From NCBI GenBank assembly GCA_033764075.1, contig JANRJH010000017.1:1-64000 (forward strand): a stretch of DNA of 64,000 nt, written 5' to 3'. The position numbers and the translations under genes are program-made. The notes under the pieces were generated by a model. That model made no database searches. It was not told the DNA's origin and saw only the letters and a program-made list of their open reading frames with translations. The DNA comes from M3007 sp033764075. GTDB taxonomy: Bacteria; Bacteroidota; Bacteroidia; Chitinophagales; Saprospiraceae. The stretch's first letter is position 1, and each line of letters opens with the position of its first letter. Positions 46,155 through 54,725 of this stretch are shown here, piece by piece.

Positions 46155-46349
46155 TTCCAAAATCCGCCGCAACTGCTTGACATACCCTTCTTCCGCATCC
46201 AAAAACGCTGCCACCTCGGCGTCGCTCCACTGCGGGAACTTGAGTATGATTTTTTTGACGATCGCTTCAATCGCTTCTTCGCGGCCTTTTTCGATACCTT
46301 TTTCAAGTCCTTCAGAAAGGCCCTCTTCCCGCCCTCTCTCGATACCTTT
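46143..46349 (-). pseudogene. C-terminal remnant of the Rpn-family gene after an in-frame stop
   Basis: Reading on through the TAG at 46350-46352 in the same frame gives 68 more residues (KGIERGREEGLSEG ... IVKKIILKFPQWSDAEVA ... VKQLRRILEEGV) before TAA at 46143-46145. This is the usual C-terminus of Rpn proteins, with a Gly-Ile-Glu-Lys repeat and a helical tail. So the TAG is a nonsense change (GAG to TAG) within the 12-bp repeat. No in-frame ATG is seen in the remnant. Confidence 0.8.
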
Positions 46350-47228
46350 CTAGATACCTTTCTCGATACCTTTCTCGATACCTTTCTTAAACCCCTGTCT
46401 GCGCCCTTTGCGCAAACCCGCCCGTTTCCACTTTTCGCCGAAGATTTCGGGAATGGCGTCTACCCAACTGTTCTCCGCCTCGGATAGCTGGGTGCTCAGC
46501 GTTTTGATTTCTCCTTGTGACATACCGCTTACGATGTAGATGTAAAGGGTTAAGGTTTGAAAAAACATCTGTGCACGCACTTCGTTTTCCAAACTGAACC
46601 CAAAAGTAAAGATTTTTTTCCAATTTTTTCGCGCCAATTCCGCATTACGCGACAGCTTGAGCGCCAAAAACAGGTTGCGCAGGTATTCGCTTTCTATTTT
46701 GGCATGGATGTCCTCAACGCTCACATCGTTCAAATCGGTGAGCCAGTACCGAAAGTCGGGCAGAAAGGCCCGCCAATGTTCAGGCAAGCCTGAAAAGTAG
46801 TCGAAAAAAGAGTCCTGCGTCCAGCCTTTTTCGCCGTGGTACACCACTGCCGGTATGATGAATGACAGCGAACGCCCGTTCCGCAGGTCGTCCTCCCAGA
46901 GTTGCAACATGTAGTCCAACAGTTGTAATTGCACCGGGTGCTCTGGTTCATAGCTCTTGTGCTCAAACAAAAACAGCAGCCGAACCGGGGCGCCGGTATT
47001 CAGCCGGGTTTCGTACACCACGTCGCTGAATGACACCCCGAAGCGCCCGCCGACAAACGCCGTGTCGCACTTGCGCAACGCCGCCAGATCAATGTGCCGG
47101 TATACCTCCGGGCCGGTGTAATGCGCCAGGTAGTTTCGGACGATACCCACATCCCCAAAAAAAGTCTTGAACACCGCGTCGTGGGGCTTGTCTTTGTTGC
47201 GTGAACCTTTGGGTTTTGATTTTGCCAT
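46350..47228 (-). CDS. Rpn-family recombination-promoting nuclease / putative transposase, truncated
   Basis: A 292-aa product of the Rpn (PD-(D/E)XK, Transposase_31) family. Typical parts are DKPHDAVFKTFFGDVGIVRNYL, DTAFVGGRFGVSFSDVVYET and RLLFLFEHKSYEP with the nuclease residues D...E-x-K (in FSDVV and FEHKS), and LLDYMLQLWEDDL. The frame ends at a TAG inside a 12-bp tandem repeat (KGIE units), where relatives continue for about 70 residues, so this is probably an inactivated or shortened gene. Some Rpn proteins are known as phage-defence toxins controlled by an internally encoded C-terminal fragment. The start at 47228 (MAKSKPKG) has its own promoter at 47250-47280. Confidence 0.85.
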   Translation of the reverse strand: MAKSKPKGSRNKDKPHDAVFKTFFGDVGIVRNYLAHYTGPEVYRHIDLAALRKCDTAFVGGRFGVSFSDVVYETRLNTGAPVRLLFLFEHKSYEPEHPVQLQLLDYMLQLWEDDLRNGRSLSFIIPAVVYHGEKGWTQDSFFDYFSGLPEHWRAFLPDFRYWLTDLNDVSVEDIHAKIESEYLRNLFLALKLSRNAELARKNWKKIFTFGFSLENEVRAQMFFQTLTLYIYIVSGMSQGEIKTLSTQLSEAENSWVDAIPEIFGEKWKRAGLRKGRRQGFKKGIEKGIEKGI

Positions 47229-47249
47229 GATCAACCAGGGTTGAGCAGG

Positions 47250-47280
47250 CAAAGGTACGGAGTTTCAATTTAAAAACAAA
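47250..47280 (-). promoter_or_regulatory. Predicted promoter of the Rpn-family gene
   Basis: Minus-strand TTTG (47280-47277), 19-base spacer, TACCTTTG (47257-47250), both exact. Start codon 22 bases beyond the box. Confidence 0.7.
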
Positions 47281-47323
47281 TTGTTTTAACGCTGGTATTA
47301 AATATCTTAGGTGCTTGAATACA

Positions 47324-47511
47324 ACAAATGCACGACCTCTCCGAGGTCGTAAAACTTTGTTAACGAACGATTCTACAAATGCAGCACCTCTCCGAGGTGC
47401 TAAAAAGGTTACCGGAAACGACCTCAACAGAATGACCTCGGAGAGGTCAAACCTTTGTAGCATGGTGCAGTATCAACGTTTTTACGACCTCGGAGAGGTC
47501 GAGCATTTGTA
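47324..47511. repeat. Second mirrored REP-like palindrome array
   Basis: Two units reading ACAAATG..(G/C)ACCTCTCCGAGGT (about 47324-47350 and 47373-47401) and two reversed units GACCTCGGAGAGGTC..(C/A)TTTGTA (about 47434-47460 and 47485-47511). Same core (CCTCTCCGAGG) and same 2+2 mirrored layout as 38265-38432. Bases 47229-47681 hold no gene that I can support. Confidence 0.85.
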
Positions 47512-47541
47512 AAAGCTAACCGCAAAACCCTTGCGGTTAGC
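47511..47541 (-). terminator. Intrinsic terminator of the sigma/anti-sigma cluster
   Basis: Perfect 11-bp stem GCTAACCGCAA / TTGCGGTTAGC (47515-47525 / 47531-47541) with a 5-base loop; on the minus strand it is followed by TTTTAC. It lies downstream of the anti-sigma gene. Confidence 0.75.
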
Positions 47542-47681
47542 ATAATAAATCTTCACCTAAACACGCCGTCAATTCTCGACATGCCAGGAGTTCAAAGAAC
47601 TTGTGTGTAATGGACAGAATATGCTCGTAGGACGAATTCGTAGATACGTTGCATCCAACATCTCTACCCGCGCACCCTCCA

Positions 47682-48449
47682 TCAAAAAGACCTCGAAGCC
47701 ACATTCCCCGCCGCCACCAACCGGTCCAGCGTAGGGGATTCCACGCCGCCCGCCGGCTCCTCGGTGATGGCAAACATATCGGCCTCGGCGACATTTTCCA
47801 TTGTCTGCAGGTCCACTGCCGGTTCGAGCGAGAGGAGCCCGGCGCTTTTCGGCTGCCCGTTCCGGAGCGACCAGAGTTGGTATTGCCGGCCGGAGGGCGC
47901 CGGGGGCAGTTGGCTCACGGCCAGGCGGGTGGTTTGCGTCCCGGGGTTCCAGTAAACGGTCACCTGCGCGTCGGGCGCCAGCGGGGTGCCCTTCAGGGCG
48001 ATGGGTTGGGTGCCGGCGCGGAGCAGGAAGTCCAGATTGGCTTTTTGCGCCTGCAGTTGTTCTTCCAGCGCGGTGCGCGCTTCCCGGCATTCGTTGAACG
48101 TTTGCCGGTGGGCGATGGTCCGGTACAGCAGGGCCGCGCCGAGCACGACAATGGTCGCCGCTGCCGTCGCCAACAGCCATGGATTGCCTTTGGGGGCATT
48201 TACGGGTTGCACGTCCGGCGCGCGATCCTGCGCGACCCGGTCGAGCGTCTCCTGCCGCAACCCCGCACGGGGTTCCACGGCGCCCGCCTCGGCCAGCCGG
48301 ATAAACACCTGGTGCAGCGCACGGATGCGCGCCGCCACCGACGGATGCCGGGCCGCGATGGCGTCCACCTCGCCGGCTTCGGCAGGGGAGAGCGCGTCCA
48401 TGACGTACAACTCCAGCACTCCGGATTCAATGTAGGCGGTGATGTCCAT
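47682..48449 (-). CDS. Anti-sigma factor (RskA-type, anti-sigma K domain)
   Basis: A 255-aa membrane protein: an N-terminal cytoplasmic sigma-binding part (MDITAYIESGVLELYVMDAL, the usual LELYVLG opening), one transmembrane segment (PWLLATAAATIVVLGAALLY, about 90-110), a short coiled coil, and a periplasmic RskA C-terminal domain (VTVYWNPGTQTTRLAVSQLP, GRQYQLWSLRNGQPKSAGLL, FAITEEPAGGVESPT). It would hold the ECF sigma factor encoded 6 bases upstream. Release normally requires proteolysis; the M50 protease at 8062-9210 is a candidate but is not linked. Confidence 0.9.
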   Translation of the reverse strand: MDITAYIESGVLELYVMDALSPAEAGEVDAIAARHPSVAARIRALHQVFIRLAEAGAVEPRAGLRQETLDRVAQDRAPDVQPVNAPKGNPWLLATAAATIVVLGAALLYRTIAHRQTFNECREARTALEEQLQAQKANLDFLLRAGTQPIALKGTPLAPDAQVTVYWNPGTQTTRLAVSQLPPAPSGRQYQLWSLRNGQPKSAGLLSLEPAVDLQTMENVAEADMFAITEEPAGGVESPTLDRLVAAGNVASRSF

Positions 48450-48455
48450 GCGAAA

Positions 48456-49031
48456 TCAGGTAAACAGGGCGCCAAGCTGGTTTATGGCGGCGTAACAACG
48501 CGTTTTCAGTGTTCCAAGCGGTATGTTCAGGGCTTCCGCCGCCTCGGTTTGGGTAAAACCCTGGAAGTACAGCAGCTCCAGGATTTCCCGGTGTTCGGGC
48601 GCCAGTTTTTGCAAAAGATCCCTGACCCCGATGGTTTCGGGGTTCAGGGAGCCGGTTTGTAGTGCATTCAGGGAATCTTCGGGTTCAAAAACCTGGTTGA
48701 GGCGCTTCACCCGCAGGCGGTCGATGGCGGTGTTGCGCGCAATTTGCAGGCACCAGGTAATCAGCCTGCCTTTTTCCGGGTCGAAACTGCCGGCCTTGTT
48801 CCAGATTTTCATCAGGGTATCCTGGAGCGCCTCTTCGGCGGCCGGCGTGCTGCGCAGCATTTGCAGGAGCAGGCCGTACATCATTTTGGCGTACCGGTCG
48901 TACAACAGGGACAAACCGTCCGGATTCTTGCTGCGCAATAACCGGACGATTTGCTCCTCTTGTGGTACGTTCAGATGTTCAGTAGCCAAAACTGGTCTTG
49001 TTGATGCAAAGGCAAATGTAAGCCTTTTCAT
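48456..49031 (-). CDS. ECF-type RNA polymerase sigma factor
   Basis: A 191-aa sigma-70 family factor with region 2 (LLYDRYAKMMYGLLLQML, ALQDTLMKIWNKAGSFDPEK, WCLQIARNTAIDRLRVKR) and region 4 (LAPEHREILELLYFQGFTQTEAAEALNIPLGTLKTR). Partner anti-sigma factor encoded immediately downstream. The N-terminus is uncertain: an exact -7 box TACATTTG (minus strand 49020-49013) lies inside the first codons of the longest frame, and a TTG at 48989 (giving MATEHLNVPQEEQ) may be the real start. It follows the TPR lipoprotein gene by 10 bases. Confidence 0.92.
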   Translation of the reverse strand: MKRLTFAFASTRPVLATEHLNVPQEEQIVRLLRSKNPDGLSLLYDRYAKMMYGLLLQMLRSTPAAEEALQDTLMKIWNKAGSFDPEKGRLITWCLQIARNTAIDRLRVKRLNQVFEPEDSLNALQTGSLNPETIGVRDLLQKLAPEHREILELLYFQGFTQTEAAEALNIPLGTLKTRCYAAINQLGALFT

Positions 49032-49041
49032 CCATTCCGTT

Positions 49042-50235
49042 CTATTGCGCCAATGCCAGCATTTCCGGGTTTTTGGAATGGGTGCGCATGGCGGCTGTCA
49101 GGTGCTTCCGGGCCATTTCGTCGTCGCCTTTTTTGCGGTAAATGCGGGCCAGGGCCAGGTTCACATCGATGTTTTCCGGACGCTGTGCATACTCCTCCAG
49201 GGCGTATTTCAGTGCCTCGTCGGGGTTGTCAAGCAGGTCCAGGTACACCTCCACGTATTCGAGTCCCATGCGATGCCCGGAGGCCACGTCGTCGGCCAGC
49301 ATGGCCAGGATGTCTTTCGTCATGGCAGCGGCTTCAGCGGTGCGGCCCTGTTGTTTGGCCCAACGGGCGCGGTCTACAAAAAAGCCCACTTCCGGGATGA
49401 GGGCGCACGCTTTGGCCATCTGCGTCTCTGCGGCTTCCATGTTGCCCGTTTCCGCTTCCGCATTCGCCAAGGCGGCGACGGCGAAGGGGTAGTTGGGGCG
49501 CACAGACAACGCGGTTTTGTACTGAAGAACAGCGCTGTCGAGGTGTCCGTACTTGCGGTACAGGTCACCCAGGGTCAGCCGGGCCCATTCGGTTTGCTCC
49601 ATTCCGGGGTATCCTGCCGCCACGGCCATTTTCATGGCTTCTATGGCGCCGTCGACCTGTCCGTGTATTTCCCGCAAGTACGAAATGCGGCTGTACGAGC
49701 GGATATCGGGGCGGATGGCCACCATTTTATCGGCCATTTCCACGGCTTTGTCGTATTGGCCCAGTTCGACGTTGGCGTCGATCAGCACCCCGTAGATGCC
49801 GGCCTCGTTCGGGTTGAGGGCCAGCGCCTGCTCACCCACCCGGCGCGCCTCGGCAAACTGGTGCTGGGAGAGCAGGATGGAGGCTTTGTCGAGCAGCGCC
49901 CGGTATTGTTCGGCCGGTTTGAGCGGCATGGCCAGCACCTGGTCGACCATTTGCAGGGCCGCCGGGTAGTAGTACCCGTGCTCGCCGGAGATGCGTGCCT
50001 CTTGCAGGAACAGTTCGATCAGGGTGAGGCGGGAGGTCACATCGGCAGGGTTGGACCGGATTTTCCCCGCCAGGTCGTCGTACAGATCCAGCAAGGAAGC
50101 CATTTCTCCTTCCGGGCCGATCACTTGGGGCCGCTTCAGCAGTTCGGGCAAGCCGGTGGTCTGTTCTGCTGGTTTTTGTCCGCACGCCCACCAGAGCAGG
50201 GCCATGCCCGCAAAAACGATCATCGTATTTTTCAT
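49042..50235 (-). CDS. TPR-repeat lipoprotein
   Basis: A 397-aa lipoprotein: MKNTMIVFAGMALLWWAC gives the lipidated Cys18. About eight tetratricopeptide-like helical pairs follow (e.g. RRVGEQALALNPNEAGIYGV, RLTLGDLYRKYGHLDSAVLQ, VNLALARIYRKKGDDEMARK). Such a superhelix should bind a protein partner in the periplasm. It lies 5 bases downstream of the first DUF4331 gene and 10 bases upstream of the sigma gene, so it links the two halves of the cluster. Function unknown; a DUF4331-binding role is an inference. Confidence 0.88.
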   Translation of the reverse strand: MKNTMIVFAGMALLWWACGQKPAEQTTGLPELLKRPQVIGPEGEMASLLDLYDDLAGKIRSNPADVTSRLTLIELFLQEARISGEHGYYYPAALQMVDQVLAMPLKPAEQYRALLDKASILLSQHQFAEARRVGEQALALNPNEAGIYGVLIDANVELGQYDKAVEMADKMVAIRPDIRSYSRISYLREIHGQVDGAIEAMKMAVAAGYPGMEQTEWARLTLGDLYRKYGHLDSAVLQYKTALSVRPNYPFAVAALANAEAETGNMEAAETQMAKACALIPEVGFFVDRARWAKQQGRTAEAAAMTKDILAMLADDVASGHRMGLEYVEVYLDLLDNPDEALKYALEEYAQRPENIDVNLALARIYRKKGDDEMARKHLTAAMRTHSKNPEMLALAQ

Positions 50236-50240
50236 CGTCG

Positions 50241-52289
50241 TTATTTTGCTTTGTTCAGACGGATGGTTTGTGCCGGACCGTTTTCAAACGAAACGGCAGC
50301 CAGGTAAACACCGGCGGGTCTGTTGCCGGCATTCCACTCGACCTGGTATTCGCCGGCGGATTGTGGCCGGTTGATCAGCGTTTCCAACAATTTACCGTTC
50401 AGGTCGAAAATTTGAATCGACACCCGACCGTCGCTGCGGAGGCGATATTTGAAGGCTGTTGATTTCTCGAACGGGTTGGGGAAGTTGGTGGCGATGATTT
50501 CCGGTGCGTTGAGTCCGCTCACGCCGACGGTCGGGTCGAGAATTTCCGGCTGGGTGTAGTCGCGGCCTTCACCCGAGCAGCGGCTGGTGCCCGACCACGG
50601 CATTTGCACGTAGGGGAAGCTGCTGCGGAAGGTGGTGTCGTTTTCACCGATGCCGGTGTCGTAGGTGAGCACATTCAGCAGTTGCGGGGTGACCGGGGAG
50701 GGCGTCTGGCCGGGCACGTAATCGTCGTACCACAGGCCGATGGCGGCCAGGGCAACGCCGGAGACGGCTTGCAGTTCGATGCGGGTGACGTCGTCTTCGA
50801 GGCGACGACCGTTGGGGAATCCGTCCATATTCGGGATCAGCTGGAGGCTGGCGTTGGCTGCGTAGGCGGGATCGGTGAGGCCCAGCACGGCGGCGCTGAC
50901 GATGCCGAGGGTGCTGAAGTTCGGGTCGTTGCGCGGGGTGGGCGGCACCGCCATGTTGAGGCGGAGCATGTCACCGCCGTTGGGCAGGAAGTTGTTGATG
51001 AACGGCTTGCCGGCGGCCAGCGGGTCACCGTTTTTGCCGGTGGCGAGCTGGTACGGGCGCAGGTTGGGCACGCCGATGTGAAAGATGGGCCACAGGTCGA
51101 CCGAGCGGGGCGAGCCGGCGGCGGGCAGGAGCAGGGTGCCGAAGACGGCGTCGTCGAGGGCGGTGCCCGCGAGGGCCGGGTTGCCTTTGAGTCCGAAGAG
51201 GCCGTCTTTACCGTTGCGGAAGTCGAAGGCGCCGAGTGCCTTGCTCTGGATGCGCAAAGGGGCAAAGGCGGGTACGGCGGCGCCGAACTGGCTGTCGTCC
51301 ATGTACAGGGCGAGTTCCGGGTTGTAGAAGTAGGGCCCGAATACGGACAGGTTGGCCAGGTCGTCGTAGGGTGTGGTGGCATTCCACAGGTCCTTGGCGC
51401 CGATGGGAATTACGGCTTCGTTGGTGAGGGGCATGCCCAGGCGTGATACCTGCACCCAGTCGCCGCTGTACGTTTCGGTGCCGGCGGTGTTGAGCGTGCG
51501 GATCTGGCGGCGGCTGGCGGAGGCCCAGATGCCGATCACGTAGTCGCCGTCGAGGATATTGGCGGCCTGTCCGGCGCTTTTACCGTCTTTCTGGAGCATC
51601 TCGATCGGGATTTGCAGGGCGATGGTGGACACGTTGAGGCAGGCCACGCCGTCGCGCGGTTTGGCGCCACCCTGGCGCGGCATGTCGCCGAGGTCGAATA
51701 CGCCGCCCAGGTCAACGAAAAACGGGTCGTCGGTAGGGCCACAGAACACCTTTTCGCCGCCCATGGCGGTGAGGATGGCGCCGTTCATCAGGGCGTCGTA
51801 GGTGGTGTTGAGGCCGGCGCCGCCCTGGATGGAGCGAGGGCCGATGTTGTTGGGCGGCACCACACCGTTGTTGATCACGGTCTGGAAAGTGGCGCCGCCG
51901 TCGGTGCTTTTCTCCAGGGTGTAAGTGGTTTTATGGTTTTGTTTGCCCAAACGGACGTAAAAGAAGGTCGAAGGGTCTTCGAAAACCTTTTTGAACGTGA
52001 ACCGGTAGATGATGTCGTCGCCGGGGGTGGCGATGTTGTTGTCGATGTGGATCTCGTACCGGATGTTTTCCCCAAAGCCGTAGTAGTTGGGGCCGCCATG
52101 CGGCAGCTGCATGGGCACATAGGCGGCGATGATGGTGATGGTGTTTGGGTTGTCGGGGCTGCGAAAGGCATACAGGTCAGTGTTGTCGGCCAGCGGATCG
52201 TCGGAGATCAGTGGCGCTTCGCGGTGGCTGGAGGCCAGGGCGATCTGTGCCGCGAGCAAGCCCAGCAGCAACAAGAGATATTGTTTCAT
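50241..52289 (-). CDS. DUF4331 protein with T9SS sorting domain
   Basis: A 682-aa exported protein: signal peptide MKQYLLLLLGLLAAQIALA, then the DUF4331 signature SSHREAPLISDDPLADNTDLYAF at the mature N-terminus, a beta-rich body (FGENIRYEIHIDNNIATPGD, DYVIGIWASASRRQIRTL, FLPNGGDMLRLNMAVPPTPR) and, unlike its neighbour, a T9SS C-terminal sorting domain (FPNPFEKSTAFKYRLRSDGR ... GVYLAAVSFENGPAQTIRL). It should be exported and anchored on the cell surface. The reaction or ligand of DUF4331 is unknown to me; the SSHREAP start is conserved and His/Glu-containing, so metal binding is conceivable. Confidence 0.9.
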   Translation of the reverse strand: MKQYLLLLLGLLAAQIALASSHREAPLISDDPLADNTDLYAFRSPDNPNTITIIAAYVPMQLPHGGPNYYGFGENIRYEIHIDNNIATPGDDIIYRFTFKKVFEDPSTFFYVRLGKQNHKTTYTLEKSTDGGATFQTVINNGVVPPNNIGPRSIQGGAGLNTTYDALMNGAILTAMGGEKVFCGPTDDPFFVDLGGVFDLGDMPRQGGAKPRDGVACLNVSTIALQIPIEMLQKDGKSAGQAANILDGDYVIGIWASASRRQIRTLNTAGTETYSGDWVQVSRLGMPLTNEAVIPIGAKDLWNATTPYDDLANLSVFGPYFYNPELALYMDDSQFGAAVPAFAPLRIQSKALGAFDFRNGKDGLFGLKGNPALAGTALDDAVFGTLLLPAAGSPRSVDLWPIFHIGVPNLRPYQLATGKNGDPLAAGKPFINNFLPNGGDMLRLNMAVPPTPRNDPNFSTLGIVSAAVLGLTDPAYAANASLQLIPNMDGFPNGRRLEDDVTRIELQAVSGVALAAIGLWYDDYVPGQTPSPVTPQLLNVLTYDTGIGENDTTFRSSFPYVQMPWSGTSRCSGEGRDYTQPEILDPTVGVSGLNAPEIIATNFPNPFEKSTAFKYRLRSDGRVSIQIFDLNGKLLETLINRPQSAGEYQVEWNAGNRPAGVYLAAVSFENGPAQTIRLNKAK

Positions 52290-52328
52290 GGCAATTGTTT
52301 TTTAAAGAAGGTAAGAATGGGAAAGGGG

Positions 52329-54104
52329 TTACTCCTCCGGTGCGCCGGTTTCGGTGCCGCGCCAGGGATCGGCCAGGTAGGGAAAGGCGCTGGTGAAGGG
52401 CGCGTCGTTGGCCTCCACGCCGGTGGAGTACTGGAGTACGTTGACGAGCTGGTTGGTGACCGGGCTGGGCACCTGACCGGGAATGTAATCGTCGTACCAC
52501 AGGCCGATGGCGGCCAGCACTACGCCACCCACGGCCTGGAGTTCGATGCGCGTGACGTCGTCTTCGAGGCGGCGACCGTTGGGGAAACCGTCCATGTTCG
52601 GGATGAACTGGAGGTTGGCATTAGCATTGTACGCCGGGTCGGTGAGGCCCAGGACGGCGGCCTGGACGAGGCCCAGGGAGCTGAACTTGGGGTCGTCGCG
52701 CGGGGTGGGGGGCACGGCCATGTTGAGGCGGAGCATGTCGCCGCCGTTGGGCAGGAAGTTGTTGATAAACGGCTTGCCTGTTGCCAGCGGGTCCCCGTTT
52801 TTGCCGGTGGCGAGTTGGTACGGGCGCAGGTTGGGCACGCCGGTGTGGAAGACGGGCCACAGGTCGACCGAGCGGGGTGCGCCGGCAGCCGGCAGCAGGA
52901 GCGTTCCGAATATGGCATCGTCGAGGGTCGTGCCCGCGAGGGCCGGGTTTCCTTTAAGTCCGTACAGCCCGTCCTTGCCGTTGCGGAAATCGAAAGCACC
53001 AAGCGAATTGCTTTGGATGCGCAAGCCGCGGAAGGCCGGCACGGCGCCGCCGAACTGGCTGTCGTCCATGTACAGGGCCAGTTCCGGATTGTAGAAGAAG
53101 TTGCCATAGACGCCCAGGTTGCCGAGGTCTTCGTAGGGCGTCTGGAAGTTCCACTGGTCTTTGAAGCCCAGGGGGATGACGGCCTCGTTGGTGAGGGGCA
53201 TGCCCAGGCGCGACACCTGTACCCAGGCGCCCATGTCGGTGGGAGCACTGCCGTCGGTATTGAGGGTGCGCATGGCGCGGCGGCTGGCGGAAGCCCAGAT
53301 GCCGATCACGTAGTCGCCGTCGAGGATGTTGGCTGCCTGCCCGGCCGCCTTGCCGTCTTTTTGCAGGGTGCTGATGGGTATTTGCAGGGAGATGGTGTGC
53401 ACGTTGAACTTCGCGAGTCCGTCGCGCACGCGACCATTTTGGCGTGGCGCGTCACCGAGGTCGAAAATGCTCCCCAGGTCTACGTAGAACGGGTCGTCGA
53501 CGGGTCCGCAGAACACCCGCTCGCCGGTGGTGGCGTTGGCGATGGCGCCGTTGATCAGCTCCCGGTAGTTGGCGGCGCCCAGCCCTGCGCCGCTTTCGAT
53601 GGAACGCGGCCCGATGTTTGCCGGGGGCACCACACCGCCGGAAAGGATGGTTTGGAAAGAGAGGCCGCCGTTGGTGCTGCGTTCTACGGTGTAGGTGGTC
53701 TTCAGGTTTTGCTTGCCCAGGCGGATGTTGAAAAAGGTGGTGGGGTCTTCATTCACCCGCTGGAAGGTAAACCGGTAAATGATGTCGTCGCCCGGCGTTG
53801 CGGTGTTGTTGTCGATGTGGATCTCGTAGCGGATGTTTTCGCCGAAGCTGAAGTAGTTCGGCCCGCCGTAGGGCAGCTCTGCCGGAATGTAGTTGGCGAT
53901 GATGGTGATGGTGTTGGGATTGTCGGGACTGCGGAATGCGTACAAATCGGTGTTGTCGGCCAACGGGTCGTTGGCGATCAGGGGCGCTTCGCGGTGGCTC
54001 GAAGCCTGGAGGGAGTGCATGCCGAGAAGGGCCAGGCCTGCACACAGGGCGTACTCCGGCAGCCTCGTCCGGCGCACGGACAAGAAAGGTTTCATGTTGA
54101 TCAC
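52329..54104 (-). CDS. DUF4331 protein without sorting domain
   Basis: A 591-aa paralogue of the next gene: same SSHREAPLIANDPLADNTDLYAF start after a signal region (LPEYALCAGLALLGMHSLQA), same order of conserved segments, very close in sequence, but it ends at LADPWRGTETGAPEE without a T9SS domain. It should therefore be periplasmic or released by another route. Start 54104 (MINMKPF) or 54095 (MKPF). The gap to the downstream paralogue is 39 bases. The two genes are a recent tandem duplication or a divergent pair. Confidence 0.9.
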   Translation of the reverse strand: MINMKPFLSVRRTRLPEYALCAGLALLGMHSLQASSHREAPLIANDPLADNTDLYAFRSPDNPNTITIIANYIPAELPYGGPNYFSFGENIRYEIHIDNNTATPGDDIIYRFTFQRVNEDPTTFFNIRLGKQNLKTTYTVERSTNGGLSFQTILSGGVVPPANIGPRSIESGAGLGAANYRELINGAIANATTGERVFCGPVDDPFYVDLGSIFDLGDAPRQNGRVRDGLAKFNVHTISLQIPISTLQKDGKAAGQAANILDGDYVIGIWASASRRAMRTLNTDGSAPTDMGAWVQVSRLGMPLTNEAVIPLGFKDQWNFQTPYEDLGNLGVYGNFFYNPELALYMDDSQFGGAVPAFRGLRIQSNSLGAFDFRNGKDGLYGLKGNPALAGTTLDDAIFGTLLLPAAGAPRSVDLWPVFHTGVPNLRPYQLATGKNGDPLATGKPFINNFLPNGGDMLRLNMAVPPTPRDDPKFSSLGLVQAAVLGLTDPAYNANANLQFIPNMDGFPNGRRLEDDVTRIELQAVGGVVLAAIGLWYDDYIPGQVPSPVTNQLVNVLQYSTGVEANDAPFTSAFPYLADPWRGTETGAPEE

Positions 54105-54242
54105 GCTAAATGGTTAAAAGATGGATTGGACGGATGTCCGGGCAAGCTTGCATAACCATATACGCGTGCCGGGGTACTGGCGGTTTGCGCGATCGGAAGA
54201 TTTTTCTGAAAATTTGCGAGGCATCGCCTTGCTATGCCATCA

Positions 54243-54725
54243 TCATTCTTTACCAAACAACGCCAGAATAATATTCCCCATGTACACGCCCAGTGCCGAC
54301 TCAACGAAGGTGAGGAACATGGTCATGTCCTGAAAATTGAGGATGTTGGGCGTCAGTGCCTTGAGGGAGATGAGGGTAAGCACCACGGCGAAGTGGCCGT
54401 GCACCAGCCATTTAACCAGGCTGTTGATGGGCTGGTCGCTTTGTCCGTTGATGTGTGGGTCGGTAATGCTGCGGCCAATGAACCGGAACACGGCGCCGCC
54501 GTAGAGGGCCGTGATGGGCCCCAGGATGCCGATGAGGGTGGTGAACTCCTCGAAGTCGAAACCGCGCAGGATGTAGTACACGCTGGAGATGCCGATCAGC
54601 GCGAAGTGGTATATGAGGATCAGCCGCGCGATGCGTGCGCGTGGCGAAAGGGTTGCCGTTTGGGTTGTTTTGGACGCGGATGCTTCGCGGGATTCGGTCA
54701 TGGTACGTGCGGATGTGCTGGTCAT
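54243..54725 (-). CDS. Small polytopic membrane protein
   Basis: A 160-aa protein with a Ser/Thr-rich soluble N-terminus (about 30 residues) and about four membrane segments (LILIYHFALIGISSVYYIL, TLIGILGPITALYGGAVF, HGHFAVVLTLISLKAL, MFLTFVESALGVYMGNIILALF). I recognise no family. It overlaps the upstream secreted-protein gene by four bases (ATGA at 54722-54725), so the two are translationally coupled. It might anchor or sense for the DUF4331 system. Confidence 0.75.
   Translation of the reverse strand: MTSTSARTMTESREASASKTTQTATLSPRARIARLILIYHFALIGISSVYYILRGFDFEEFTTLIGILGPITALYGGAVFRFIGRSITDPHINGQSDQPINSLVKWLVHGHFAVVLTLISLKALTPNILNFQDMTMFLTFVESALGVYMGNIILALFGKE

Noticed and set aside
47537..47794. 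An 85-codon minus-strand frame overlapping the anti-sigma gene end
   Set aside because: No family resemblance and it overlaps the anti-sigma coding region; possibly decayed DNA.
51612..54155. An 847-codon plus-strand frame across the two DUF4331 genes
   Set aside because: It is antisense to two clear DUF4331 proteins with signal peptides; GC-rich codon bias leaves the opposite frame open.
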